Assembly (NCBI GenBank): GCA_030998015.1
Contig: JARWMV010000232.1
Location: forward strand, 1,798,001 to 1,862,000
Origin: Ceratorhiza oryzae-sativae
Taxonomy: Eukaryota > Basidiomycota > Agaricomycetes > Cantharellales > Ceratobasidiaceae
Direction of reading: 5' to 3'
DNA: 64,000 bases
Shown: positions 12,851-24,602 of the stretch, piece by piece
How positions within the stretch are numbered: the stretch's first letter is position 1
Layout of the letters: each line of letters opens with the position of its first letter
Position numbers and translations under genes: made by a program
The notes under the pieces: generated by a model
Databases searched by the model: none
The model's input: the letters and a program-made list of their open reading frames with translations, nothing else
What the model was told of the DNA's origin: nothing

Positions 12851-13506
12851 GGCTTTGTCCGCTTTTTTCTTCTTCTTCGTTTTCGTCTCGTCGTTTTTGC
12901 ACAGTGGCCTGATTTCGTGTTATCTTTAACTGTTATTGTGTTTTGGTCTCTTGGTATATCGTTCCTGGCGGCTCATATTTGTTTACCGCTGTGTTCAGCG
13001 TTTTAGAATGTATGCGGCGTTTAGTGTGGCTCGGCATTCAAACCGTTTGATCCTTTTCGCTCCCAGGGGGTCGCCCCACGAAGCTATAACCTAGATCGCT
13101 TCTACTACCGCGCAGGTCCTAGAAAGAAACATCAGCGGGTAGGATCTGATTAGGCTGTGTGCTCTCGGGGGGGGGCACAGTTTCACCGAACAGCACAAAC
13201 ACTCATCAGACTAAACAGCATAAATAGGATGTGCTATTAGGCTCCCCATGAGGGGGCAATAAAGACGCAGCGGTTACACGTAAACGAAACCAAACGGGCA
13301 AAAAAGCATGCTAGACTGGAAAAGGGCCGGAAGGAAGCATACAGCATGCAGTCAAGCGGCAGAAGAAGAAGACATGGGAAACGAAGAAACAAAGATGGAA
13401 TCGTATCAATACAACCTAGTCTACAAACAGAGGCTCCTCCCGCTCCCTCGATCAACGAAATACGAATGGATAAATAAATAAACAAGGATCAGGCGATGCC
13501 CTTTTG
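12851..13506. other. Convergent intergenic region
   Basis: This is the space between the 3' ends of the polymerase and transcription-factor genes. It contains a T-rich stretch just after the polymerase stop and a G9 run near 13170. No gene was recognised. Confidence 0.5.
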
Positions 13507-15987
13507 TCATCTTCGAGCGGCATCAAGCTTGTCGACCTGCATGCCGAGTACAGGGAACATGGTGCGTGCTTCGTGCATCCAACCCATCATCTCGTCTAGC
13601 TGTGCGTCAATGTCGGCCTGCTCGGTGAAATCTAATTCGTCTATAAGGTTATCGCGTTCCCGGAGCAAAAACTCGCATATTGCCGCGAGCGGTAACTAGA
13701 TCAGAATCACAGGCAATCAGTCAAAAAGGCCCCAATATACGTAAGTGTCAAGAAGCAGGAGAGAGTGCCCCGTCTTTGTTCCGCATCCATTGAACGTGAA
13801 TGGATAGAAGATTGGAGACGGAGCGGAGAGAGGTGTGGGGGGGGGAGTAAATGGAGGATGGACTCACGCCCTGCCACATCGGGATGAGCATCGAGGTTGC
13901 TTCGCGCTGAGTTCGCAGGATTGCTGCGGCTGTAGAAGCAGCGTCTCGACAGATAGAACGCAGGTGATTACGTTGAGTCGTTTTAGCATCCTGATGCGCC
14001 CATTGCCGGATATATGGCATGTGCAGTGCACACGTTGCGGCATAGACCATGACTGAAACAAGGGCGCTCAGTCCTGAGAACCAGGAACGCACGAAAAGGA
14101 GCAGTAGCTTACTATGCACCAGCGAAAGCACCGTCCCATCCTGAACGCTCGTCGTTTCTCGCAGAGCTTCGATCAACTCTGCAAACCTGGCCAAGGCGCC
14201 TTGAATGGTCGCGTATTCAGCTGCCCAGACTTCGGGTAACATGGAGTCTAGCGTCGATTTACGTCAGCACATGGCTTCTGCCGGGAATGATTCCGGATTA
14301 GGCATACCTGCACTGCTCGCCTGGACAGAGGCTCGGTCCAAAAGGGCAATTGCCTTGAGCGCAAACCCATAGTATGGGGACGAGGCACGGTCGGGGATAC
14401 CGGGCACAGGCGAATATAATGACACCACAGAGTTGGTATGGACACTATCAATGATTTCCTGCGGAATCAATTTCAATAAAATGCCTCGTTTTCGTTTTTT
14501 TTTTTTTTTCGAATGGGGCAAATCAACTCACGTCCAGAGTCTGTGGCCATGGAGTTCGAATGTCTGCGTCTTCAATTCCGCATGGCAACCCAGTTAACAG
14601 GGATCCCCAACGATCGATAAAGAATGTGAACCTGCGCTCGGGTTATTCGGTCTGATAGGACATATATTGCACGCTCTCAAACTCACCACCAGGCAGAGAC
14701 TTTGTCCTTTTGGTTGAAGAGTGCCAGTTGGTGTTGGGGGTCATGTATGCTCTGTGGATCGTTGGACAACGCTTTCAATTCGTGAAAGCCCTTGTTGACC
14801 GCAAAACGAACAGCGCTGATCGCCCGATGGTAGCCCTCCAAGAGACGACCCTATGCGCCATCCCATCAGACGCCCCGTCAGAACCTATATTGAATGGTAT
14901 ACCTACCTTGCTGTAATAATACATGGCAAACATGGAACTCGCGAACAAATAGTCGATTGCGTATGAAGGATCTTCGGTTAGGTCGATCGCATCTTCGAGT
15001 GCCCGTCGTGCCCGTTCGACAAAAACTGACTCGAGGTGAGCCAGGGAGCCGTCCAAACAAAAAAAGCATCCCTAAGAAAGCGAACCGAGTTAGAATGCTC
15101 ACACGCGCGGATCACGATGCCAAACGAGCTAACCAAAAGGTACGACACGGCGAGCAGAGCAGGATGGCGTTGAGCGTTTAAGGTGTCTGGCTGGAGACGG
15201 TCGACATGGAGAAGTCCGCAGCGAAAGCGATGAGTAAGAAAGTGAAACATGCTGAGTAAACGATTGGAATGTCAATGACAAATCCACGCGAGAAGGCCTG
15301 GCTACTCACATTTTGTCAGCCAGTTGCTCGGTCATGACGCCGTCGTGCCCGAGAGTGGAGGGTTGTGAGTCGAGCAGCTGAGGTGAGCCGGTATCAAGGT
15401 AAGGGGTATCCCAGGAAGCATCGGGGCTGTTGCGTGACAGAGTTTGAGTCGGATAGCCGTGATGGGAGCCAGTGCACGACGAGCAGTCAGACGCAACATA
15501 GTCAGTTACATACTGCTTTATATTCGATGAGCTGGTGAACATGGAGTGCGACGGCCCAGCTGCTGGGTATTCGCTGGGAGAGAACTGCATATACGACCCA
15601 GTGGGTGGCGAGTAGGTGTTCTGGGAGGGGACCCTGCGCAAGCGAGGAGCCTTTTCGCGCGTCTCGATGGAAGCAATCTTGCTCTGGAGCTCGTCGATGC
15701 GGTCCTGGGGGGCACGGTGAGGAGAGTCGCTGGACAGAAATAGGTGGACATGCCTGCAAGAGCTGGGTGGGCGTGCGGTGCGACGCATTGTCGTAGGTGC
15801 ACGTTTGCTTTCCCTTGACGCAGGACCTGCAGGGGCTGCGACCGTCGCATTTCTGGGCGAATGTGAGGGGCGGGCCAAGGTCAAATGAACGTGTACTCAC
15901 AAACTTGCGTCGTCTGCAAAAGGAACAAGCGTAGCCGCGTCTGCCTTGGACACTGTTTCTTCGGACCTGGTGGGTGAACGACTGCAT
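13507..15987 (-). CDS. Zn2Cys6 fungal transcription factor
   Basis: DNA-binding regulator of the fungal binuclear zinc cluster class. Exon 1 (15987-15901) ends CSFCRRRKF. After a 48-bp intron (15853-15900) the next exon begins KCDGRSPCRSCVKGKQTCTY, which completes the six-cysteine pattern C-x2-C-x6-C-x5-C-x2-C-x6-C. A short heptad-like helix follows (DRIDELQSKIASIE), typical of the dimerisation element next to such clusters; it is joined across an apparent GC-AG intron at 15705-15753. Downstream exons encode a helical region with aromatic/hydrophobic segments (about 13750-15060) consistent with the fungal-specific regulatory domain. The last exon ends LDAARR at the TGA 13507-13509. The exon map between 14250 and 15500 is only approximate. 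The target genes cannot be told from the sequence. Confidence 0.85.
15705..15753 (-). other. GC-AG intron in Zn2Cys6 gene
   Basis: Read on the minus strand, the exon ends TTGCAG and the intron begins GCATGTCC and ends CCCCCCAG. Removal joins TPTQLLQ to DRIDELQ in frame. The GT two bases further on would create an immediate stop. Confidence 0.65.
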
Positions 15988-17333
15988 AGCGAGGATTAAG
16001 GGCCGGCGACTGACTGGGTTGCCCTTTATTAGCAGCGGGGTTAATCGCAGTGACAAAGCATCTGTTCCGAATGGGGGTCGAATCAGGACTAGCTCGAAGC
16101 GCCCACCCAAGATATCGCACAGCCTCGTTGTAAGCGGCAGAAGCGCCTGGGATAGGGCAGGTCTGATCTGCATCAGCGTGGCGCGTCTTGCTCCTGACTG
16201 TCTGGGTCCCCGCCTCCACCGCGATTGTTGGTCATGCCGAACGCCGTCTGGCCCCATTTCATCCAGATTAGCCCCCGCGACCACCGTACGCGCAATCCTC
16301 CGAAACCAGGCTATCCAGTCCTTGATGAACACTGCGGCATACCATGTGGTGCCCCCAGATGATCCAAGGCCAGCTACCGATCGCATGGGGACTCCCGCCG
16401 GCACAACGCGGATACGGCGAATGAGTCTTCCGAATCTGCAAGGCAAGCGCGCCTGAGTTCATCCCACACTTCTGCCAAGAACCCCGCTGCGTTCGGCTTT
16501 CTATTAAAGCTTTCGACCTGAAATCCACGGCTATGCGCGTAAATAAAACCTATACACACCCACTCTGGTTGGTCTGGAACCCCCAGTGCCAAGTCACTGC
16601 ACGAGCCGGGGATCCGAGCATCTGCCCGTCTCCGAGGAATATAATGTCCCGTATGACGACCATATCCGCTGCTCACGTAGCGGCTGCCCAGGAACCAACG
16701 ACAAGTTTGGATAGAACCACTGGCCCATGCTCCTGATCGCGGTGGTTTCGAAGCGCGCATGGACCGCGATTACCTCGTACGTGTCCACCTTCCTATCTAG
16801 ACCACGGCCTTAAGCCCGCCTTTGCCAATCCAGTCAGCGGATTTCAGACTCGCGCAGATCAATCACGTAGCGCTCGGTTGAGATTTTGTGAGCAATTAGG
16901 CATCAAGGCGATCGGCACGTCAGACCTTATCAAATTGGGATTATCAAGATGCGGCCTGCTTCTACGATCGCCAAACACCCGGTGTCTGAGCCCGCGTCCG
17001 CGGATTGCGGAAAAGCCCTCTCGTGTGTCACGTGAGCTCGACGCAGGTAAGGGTGTATATACGCGGCCCATACTCGGGTCGGCACGCTTAGACTAGCAGC
17101 GTGGCCGAATGACTTCCGGTCCTGACGCCGAACGAGCTGCATATATATCCTGCTGTATTAGCGATCAACTTCACACACTCGACTCGTCATTGGTGCCCGC
17201 TCGAGAGCTGAAACGGCTTCGTTGGAGTCGAAGAGTCGACTCACAAGCACCAAGATGAGAGAAACGGCACGACAAACACAGTGCATTTAGAAACGAGCAC
17301 ACGGTAACTACCTGATTAGAAAGTACAATCAAT
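15988..17333. other. Long intergenic region, no clear gene
   Basis: About 1.35 kb lies between the transcription-factor start and the 3' end of the dehydrogenase gene. Open frames of 128 codons (16374-16760, minus) and 160 codons (15974-16456, plus) overlap on opposite strands and resemble no family I know. A CACGTG-like E-box core occurs near 17029. Nothing here was accepted as a gene. Confidence 0.45.
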
Positions 17334-18420
17334 TCACGCCGGTCCGCTGGTCCTCTTCAGCGTGTGATCCCACACCAATTTGCGCAGCTCAGGGGTGCTG
17401 TACTTGTTCTTCCCGACGTCATCTGCATGGCCATTCCTACGGTTTCAAAGTTGATATCCGCACGAGCGCCCCAATACGAGTCAAGCTCACCTGAAAAACG
17501 CCCCCTTGGAGAACTGCGGGTCGAGGAGCGTGTATAGCATCCACTGAGCACATTCGGCAGGCGAGACCGTAAAGGGCCGCATCAGCCAGGTAAACGGCTT
17601 AAGCGACCAGTGAAAGTCTGTCAGCATTGGCGTGTGCACAATCCCGGGGAACGCATGGATGAACGCCATATCCGGATGTTGAGCGGCAAAGTCTTCGCAC
17701 ATGTAGTCGTTCATTGCGGTCGCGTTGTCCGCTGCGGACTTGAGCCAGTACCCCTTTTTGAGATCGAGGTCTGTTTCGTCAAGTTTGCCGTTCTAGATTG
17801 AGAAGTGTCATTGTTCGAGCGTCTGTTCCCCAGCAAATGTACTCACGGATCCGGCAGCGAGGACCGTGAGCACGCGTGCTTCCTCGCCCTGGGCTTTGGC
17901 CTTTTCCAACAGTGGCATCAGATCGTACACGAACCGCCAACGCGCATAATAGTTGAGCGCAAGTTTCTTATCTATCCCTTCGCTCGTTTCGTCTCGACCT
18001 TTGAGCGCCAAAAATCCAGGTGTGAGGACGAGATAGTTGAGCTTGTTTAAGCGCCCAAGAAGGGAAGCCGTAGTGTTCCTCACGTTGGACATGAGCGTTG
18101 CGTCGCACGGCTCAAACTCGTACGTCGAAGGGGCAGCGGTTGATGGAGGCTTGGGAAGCGTCTGCATGATTTTGTCGGCCGCTGATTTGTTTCGGCCGCA
18201 AAGGACAATGTGCGCGTTTCCGTTTGTAGCACCTGCAAGCGCCTCTGCGACGGCTTGACCTGGCGGGATAGGGTGGGCATGTGCGTCTTGGTATGGGAAT
18301 CGGATAATATTCTGATGAGATCTCACCTACACCACTCGTTCCGCCCAGAAAAACCGCGGTGGGGCGGTACTTGGGAGCTGAAGCGAGGTTGGCTGCGCGC
18401 ACCGCAGAGAGAGGCGGCAT
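17334..18420 (-). CDS. Short-chain dehydrogenase/reductase family protein
   Basis: NAD(P)-dependent oxidoreductase of the SDR fold, about 310 residues. Starting at ATG 18420, the first exon carries FLGGTSGVG, which continues across an intron to GQAVAEALAG; this is the glycine-rich cofactor loop. VLCGRNK at the end of beta-2, LNYLVLTPGF (the NNAG-equivalent strand) and LTVLAAGS at the serine strand follow in SDR order. The usual YxxxK catalytic pair appears as YWLK, one residue closer, which I think is common in this fungal subgroup. The last exon ends HTLKRTSGPA at TGA 17334-17336. Four exons have GT-AG introns throughout. No signal peptide or membrane segment was seen. The substrate is unknown. 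It is transcribed divergently from BUB3 across about 225 bp. Confidence 0.85.
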
Positions 18421-18645
18421 GGGTGGCTGGATATTGGACTCCGACTCCGGTGTGCTGGTCGCCGTTTGTCGCTGGGACTGCGTGGTGCCCCCAACCTTTT
18501 GTAGTCGGGCGCTGGCAATGACGCATGCTCGACCGGGGCGATCATCGTCGTATTGTGGTGCTGTCCAGTCCCCTCATTCTGCACGTGACGGCGCGCACGC
18601 GATGGCTTACGTTCGTCGACCGAGCCTTTGTGGCGACTCTCCACC

Positions 18646-19907
18646 ATGGCCGACCATTCTCCAAGTTGGGTACATTGAGCGATGTCGTGAAATCATACTT
18701 ATCGAGTACCCCAGATGAGTTTGAGCTCGACGCCCAGCCCTTGGACACTATTTCCGCCCTCAAGTTTTCCCCTGTGACCCCACACCACCTTTTGGCAGCA
18801 TCATGGGATAGCGTCAGTGACTCGTGATTTGCGTCACCCCGATCTAATTGATCTGCATAGAATGTGAGGCTCTATGATATTGCCCAAAACGACTGCCGGT
18901 CTACGCTTCAGCACAAAGCTGCTGTCTTGGATTGCTGTTTCTCTGGTGGGAACCAAGCTTTCACTGGCGGACTTGATACCTGGGTACGCTCGTGAGTGTT
19001 GCAACCAGCACCCCGTTTGGCCTGATGTAGATGGAAACAGTTGGGACTTGGAAACCGAAAAGATGACCGTGCTGGGCGCCCATGACGCGACCGTCTCGTG
19101 TGTATCGTTTGCAACGGACGCGAGTAAGCGCTATTCCCTCGTTTAGACCACCAACCCCATCCTCACTTGGATATCAGACCTCCTCGTCACCGGCTCCTGG
19201 GACAAAACAGTCCGTCTCTGGGACCCGCGGGGCGCGAACCCCGCCTCTGTCGGCTCACCACATACTCAACCCGAGCGGGTGTATCGAATGGATCTAGCTG
19301 GAAACATGCTCGTTGTTGGATACGCTGGCCGACTTGTCCACATCTATGATATCCGCAAGCTCGACGACCCGCTTCAGATCCGGGAGAGCAGTCTCAAGTA
19401 TATGACTCGTGCCATCGCGTGCATGGCAGACGGGCAAGGATACGCGTGTGCGTCGATCGAGGGGCGTGTGTCGGTCGAATACTTTGATCCCTCGCCCGAG
19501 ATACAAGCCAAGCGTTACGCGTTTAAATGTCATCGTCGACCCTCGCCGACGGAAAAGGATGTGGACCAGGTCTGGTCTGTCAATGCGTTGGTGTTTCACC
19601 CGACGTACGGTACGTTTGCCTCGGGCGGGTCTGACGGCACGGTTTGTTTTTGGGATCATACGGCCAAGAAGAGGTTGAGGCAGACACCGCGGTATCGAGA
19701 GGCGGTCAGCGCGCTCGCGTTCAACACTTCCGGCTCCAAGATTGCCGTGGGCGTCGGTTACATGTGGGACGAGGGCGAGGAGGGCGGCAAACGGTCGCGC
19801 CCTGGGGTTATTATCCGAGACGTCGGTAGCGAGATCAAGGTGTGTGGCGTATGTCTTCAGCGCTCACGGCCTGGGCTCATGGCACACAGGCGAAATCGCA
19901 ATCTTGA
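18646..19907 (+). CDS. BUB3: Mitotic spindle checkpoint WD40 protein Bub3
   Basis: WD40 beta-propeller that carries Bub1 and Mad3/BubR1 to unattached kinetochores. Several blades are visible: ALKFSP..LLAASWDS, NVRLYDI, AVLDCCFSGGNQAFTGGLD, LLVTGSWDKTVRLWDPR and FASGGSDGTVCFWD. The Bub3-specific stretch ACASIEGRVSVEYFDPSPE followed by YAFKCHR distinguishes it from the related Rae1/Gle2. I chose ATG 18646, in a CCACC context. A 19-bp first exon then splices over 18665-18714 to give MADHSPNEFELD, which matches the short N-terminus of the family; the ATG at 18525 would add an unlikely leader. Further introns fall after SWDS, after VRS, inside ATDAN and after EIK. The stop is at 19905-19907. Confidence 0.92.
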
Positions 19908-20412
19908 TTTTGAGGTTGTATCATGCTCTACTTCCTTTTATTCATGTATTTGCCCACGTGTGGTCAATTTCAACGTAAACTATTTTGCTTTCACCTGCAC
20001 GGATCGGAGGTACCTGAAAGTATGGCGCGATCAGCCCATAATGACACAAGCCTTGTTCCCAGCGAATAGCATTCAATTCTTCCTTTGCACCGCACGCGAC
20101 GACGACCAATAAAACGCTTGGCGTCCCGTGACTAAAATAGTTCCACCAGGCAGACTACCATAAAGGGTCGATTTTATATGATATCGAAGCGCCGAAGCGG
20201 GTGTCAAGCGACTCTTCTGCTCAACGACCTCGTGCTCCTCCACAACCGCCGGAATCTGTGTCAGAGCACCTTGACGGCAACTGGCCAGCGCGAAACCGAG
20301 TACAAATACGCAAGATGTCGGTGGGATTTGCGCAAGCCCCCTTGTCCTCTGGCACTCTCTTTCTGGTTCGTGTTTGTTCATTGCGGTTTTGCTTGGACAT
20401 TGCGTCGACCCC
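19908..20412 (+). other. Intergenic, BUB3 to S41 peptidase
   Basis: This holds the 3' end of BUB3 and the promoter of the peptidase gene. No coding sequence or clear motif was recognised. Confidence 0.45.
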
Positions 20413-23036
20413 ATGTATTCACTTCTTGCACTTGGCCTGCCGACCGCGGCTCTTGCTGCTGGCTCGTCCCGTTTGCAAACTCGCCAGTCTGACCCGTGTG
20501 CTGTTATCGCGCCAAAAGGATGGTACAAGCCGTCTCAGGTCCTGAGCTGCTTCCAGTCGTTCTCGTACAACGAGACTCTACGTAACAATGTCAGTGAAAA
20601 ACAGATTTTTCCCCCGTAGAGATGCTTGACTGGAGCGTTCCCGACCAGATCGTCGATGTCGTCAGCAAAACCTTCAACTTTCACACTTCAGTCTCTTTCC
20701 ACTTGAACATGCCAGATCCTTTCACGGACGATACTGTCGACCTGCAAGCAGAGCTTCGCCGTATTCGAGCAACCAAGTATGATTCGGATTGTGAGTTTGA
20801 AAGTCTTGTGACCATAAGCTGTTCCCACTGACTTGTTTTGCAGTCAACCTTCACCAGGAGTAAGCGCTCACCCTGAGCTTTTCCCTTCAGCACTGAGTTT
20901 TGTTGCAGTGTTTCCAGGACCGTCAAGAGGTTGAACGATGGCCATGCAGGATACATCAACTATTGCTGTAAGCTGCGAGTCGGTATCTGGGCTATATGCA
21001 GTTCTTCAACCTTTTTTTCTTCTTCAGACGACTCGCTATACGTCACATACCTTCCGTTCCCTCTGGCTGTGCTTGCTCGACCGGATGCGTTGGATGTGCA
21101 GAGCATCTACATTGTGCCTGAAGCGTCGTCGGTCGCAACTGCCGAGTTTGGCGCTGATGCTGTCTCGGCATGGCAGACTGCCCTTGGACGCAACTTGGCC
21201 GATGTGGGTGTTCACGGCCGATTTACAATTCATGTGCTTACCCCCCATCCCTAGTTCAACGGTGCTCGTATTGTCTCTATAACGGGAAAGACCCGTGGTC
21301 GGTTGTTGACGAGAATGCTGCCGTAAATGGCGGTTACCAGGCCAAGACCACTCGCCAAAACGCATTCTTTTCTTCCTACCAGCGTGCTGCAACCGAATGG
21401 TCATATCGATTGGGGGATTTTGCCCAATGGTCTCTTCCCGTTCGCGGGGATTCCGTTACCCTTCGCCTAGTTCGCAACGGCACCAACACGAGGAGACTTA
21501 TGTCGTCCCTTACCTCTCTCGCATCGGCTCTTCAACAGTCGCGTTCACAGATCGCAAGTCTCTCTGGGCTAACAACTGTGTCGCCACGTCTTCGACCAAC
21601 GGCGCTTCGTACTATAACAAGGTCCAGGCCAAGCTCAAGGCTGTTGCCGACAAGCCTCGCTTCCAACCCGACCCTGTCATCGCACCTGTCATTGACGGCA
21701 AGCGCCGAGCGATCTCGGGTCTCGTCGCAGACGGTCCTTTGTTTGATGTTTCGCTTCCGTCAAAGTTGGCCCCTCCGACTCCTGTGACTGGGAGCGGTGC
21801 GCTTCAGTTTTATATGCTCGACGACGGGAAGACGGCGGTGCTCGCCCTCGGTTCGTTCTCTGGAGACTACAATGGTGAGTAGCGATTGATTTCACATCAT
21901 TGACTTGACCTGAGATTTGGTGTAGCCGTTCAACAGGGAATGCTCAGCGGTGTAAACGCTGTCAAGGCCAAGGGAGCTACCCGCCTCTTGGTCGACGTGA
22001 CCAACAATGGTGGAGGGTACATCTGTCTTGCTGCTTGGCTTCACCGTATTGTGAGCCTCATTCGTCGCCTGCTTTGATTTTTTTCTTTCTTACGTGCAAC
22101 CGATAGCTCGCTGGCCCCGGTCCCGGCACTGAACCCCAACCCGGCCTAGACGGCAGCGTCCGTGCGCAGGATTTGGCACAAAAGATCACCGCCAAGATCG
22201 TTGCTAATAATACCGGCCTTGATCCTGATCAACAAATGCTCTACAATCGTGAGTTGGCACAAACCACCGAGGGTTGAACAGATCCTAAACCCAAGTTAGC
22301 CGTCGTATGGCACGATAATCATTCCAAGCCTTTCCCTGCCAACTTCAACTGGCTTGATCCTGCTATCCAACTGCAGGTCAACGGGGTTCAGGATAGGTTT
22401 TCCCAGAAGTGAGCACCGATTTGCTCCTCAATGCCACCTGGTTATTAATTATACTCAGAATGGGTGATGATTGCATTCCGTATGGTCTCACGCCCCCTGC
22501 CACCAAGCCCTTCGAGTTCGACAATATTGCTATTTTGAACAACGGGCGCTGCGCCTCGTCTTGCAGCCTGTTCACCATCTCGATGCGTACCAAATACAAC
22601 GTCAAGACTGTTGTCGTGGGTGGCAAGCCTGGCACGACCCAGCAGTACTGTGGTGTTGTTGGCGGTCAATCGCTCAACTTTGCGGCGATCGACAGCGATG
22701 TCAAGACCGCTGGGCTCAAGAGCGATCCTCTTGCACCTCCCGACTTTATCGGTGACAACTACCAGGGTACGCTTTCATCCTTTTATCTTTCGTAGCCGAA
22801 TCGCTCAATTAGTTGCGATAGGTATCACTTGGAAGCTCGGTTACAGCATCCTTGACCAGAACCGGTTCGAGGAGTTCAATACCCACCCTGCCCAATTCGC
22901 GTTCCCTCTCCTCCCTAGCACGTAAGCTACTTCCTCCACGTCTTTCAATCACACTTCCTAACAAAATTACTTGTTCAGTGTTAATAACCCGAAGGCACTA
23001 TGGACCGATATCACCCGCAGGTTGTGGCCCAACTAG
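20413..23036 (+). CDS. Secreted S41-family serine peptidase
   Basis: Extracellular peptidase-like protein of the S41 (tail-specific protease/CPAF-like) family common in Agaricomycetes. ATG 20413 begins a clean signal peptide (MYSLLALGLPTAALA). The mature part starts with a Cys-containing segment (DPCAVIAPKGWYKPSQVLSC). LNDGHAGYINYC marks the N-terminal lid region. In the catalytic half, LLVDVTNNGGGYI and NNGRCASSCSLFT are visible; the serine in CASSC is the expected nucleophile, and VVGGKPG follows. There are many short introns, one of which (59 bp) removes an apparent stop after TLRNN. The frame changes without a convincing intron near 21489, between LVRNGTNT and EETYVVPYLSR. The stop TAG is at 23034-23036. 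Confidence 0.87.
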
Positions 23037-23258
23037 GCATTATTTCATTGTGACATACGTTCGTTCCACTGGTGTTTTTGCAATCAGGGGCTCTTTACTG
23101 GATGTAACTCTTCAAATGACATCTGTCTTTAATCTCTTCCAGAATAATAAAATCGAGAAGTTACACCAGAATGCGCATACATGCAACGACTACCGTCTTG
23201 CGAAATAACAATAATGAACCACAGGCATGATCCAGGGAACGCTCAAAGCTCTGATTGC

Positions 23259-24388
23259 TCAGTTTAGGACTGTCCAAGTCGGAGGGACGAGTGGCATTGA
23301 CTGAAGTTGCATATTAGTCTGCCTGAGAGGGGAGGACGTAAAGCCGTTGTGTAGAGCTAAAGTCGTTCGAACATCGTGTTGCGAGCTATAAGTCGCGTAC
23401 CCTATCATCGGAGGAGCCGGGCGACGGGGCCTACCGGCAGTTGTAGGGACCAACACATGGATTGGCCGTGGTGGCAAAAGGGTGGGTGGGGCGGCGCGAG
23501 GACGGGTTCCATTGGGGAAGCCACGAATTGTTGAATCGCATGGGATTCCGGCCGGGCTAGAGCTAGCACGAGCCGTCCGAGGAGCAATGCTGGAGGGAAT
23601 ACGACCAGAAAAAGCTCCTCGAAAGAGTATATTGACATCCCGACGAACGGCCACCTGAACACTGACTGGTTCCTCCTCATCCACTAACATATGGGACTGT
23701 TCATTTACTGAATGCAAAGGGGTTATAGGATCTGATACTAACCGATTGATCCATACTCGGCTAAAGTACGCCTACGTACTTCCTCTCCAGTTGGCATCGA
23801 TCCGGAAGGGTAAATCAGCTTTCCTCGTTTTGGTGGAACCTTTACTTCCAGTGATACCGTTTCAGAAACAATCTCAAATATTGACTTGGAGCGGAGTTTG
23901 GGGGTACTTGTGTCCTGTTGCCGCTTTTCAAAGGCCGCTAGTTTCCATTTCGTGATGATTCCTAGGTAAATCCCGAGTATGAGGTAGATGCAGAAAAGTG
24001 ATGATGTTTGAATGGTCCTTGAATGAGGGTGGCCAATGCAGAATTTAACGTCCTGAGATGAAGTGACACTGCTAGGATGAAACTTCAAAAGCGGCGCAGT
24101 ACCAATATGCAAAGAGAGGTCTGATGGACATATTGTTGAAACCGGGAGTTCCGAATAAAACAAACAGGTGGCTGAGGGGTGATCAATCGAGACACGTCCC
24201 AAAGAGTCATGAAAGATGTTGGCCCCTTCTTCTCTATTGCGTATATAGCTGGCGACACTGTCTTGGTTTGAATCATCCTTGTAACTGTGATGGTCAACCA
24301 AGTCCGTTTCGTTATTCCTCCGGTGGGAGCTCATGCGCAGTGTGAGCCTTCGAACCGAACCACGAGGTATACCGACGTAAAGCCCCAT
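23259..24388 (-). CDS. Hypothetical single-pass membrane protein
   Basis: Unrecognised protein. The open frame from ATG 24388 has a polar N-terminal part, one strongly hydrophobic segment (LFCIYLILGIYLGII) that could cross a membrane, and then a basic, Pro/Ser-rich tail. A 35-bp intron (GTTAGT...TTCAG), if real, joins LAEYGSI to VNEQSHMLVDEEEP and extends the protein to the TGA at 23259-23261. That intron is short for this genome. The frame is open upstream to 24631, but starting there would overlap the aldo-keto reductase gene, so I prefer 24388. The last 100 residues are rich in Pro, Arg and Ser. No known domain was recognised. Confidence 0.5.
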
Positions 24389-24602
24389 CTTCTTGAAGAA
24401 TGAGTGAGGGTAAAGTCCAAGAACAAGCAGTCGCAATTGCAAATAAATGAAAGGAGATAGGGGCCGCGAGTCACGTGTTCCCGTTCGAATTTGCTTCCAT
24501 ACATTCATTCTGGCATTCAAATTCAAGTTGAATTGCATACATCTACAGCAAAACCAGGATTGGTGTGTGGGCCCATTTTCTCGGTTTTGGTCCTCGCACT
24601 CA

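Noticed and set aside
16374..16760. 128-codon minus-strand frame in the region upstream of the transcription factor
   Set aside because: It overlaps another long frame on the opposite strand, has no recognised domain and no splice context; probably chance in GC-rich DNA.
17091..17145. tRNA-like start (GCAGCGTGGCCGAATGA) resembling a Ser/Leu tRNA D-arm
   Set aside because: No matching anticodon arm, T-loop GTTCGA or acceptor-stem complement follows at the right distance.
18506..18526. Second possible CVIA-type CaaX sequence on the minus strand
   Set aside because: The CVIA codons are followed by further sense codons instead of a stop, so it is not a pheromone end.
18525..18720. Upstream ATG that would add a 60-residue leader to Bub3
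   Set aside because: ATG 18646 in a CCACC context with a 50-bp intron gives the short N-terminus typical of Bub3.
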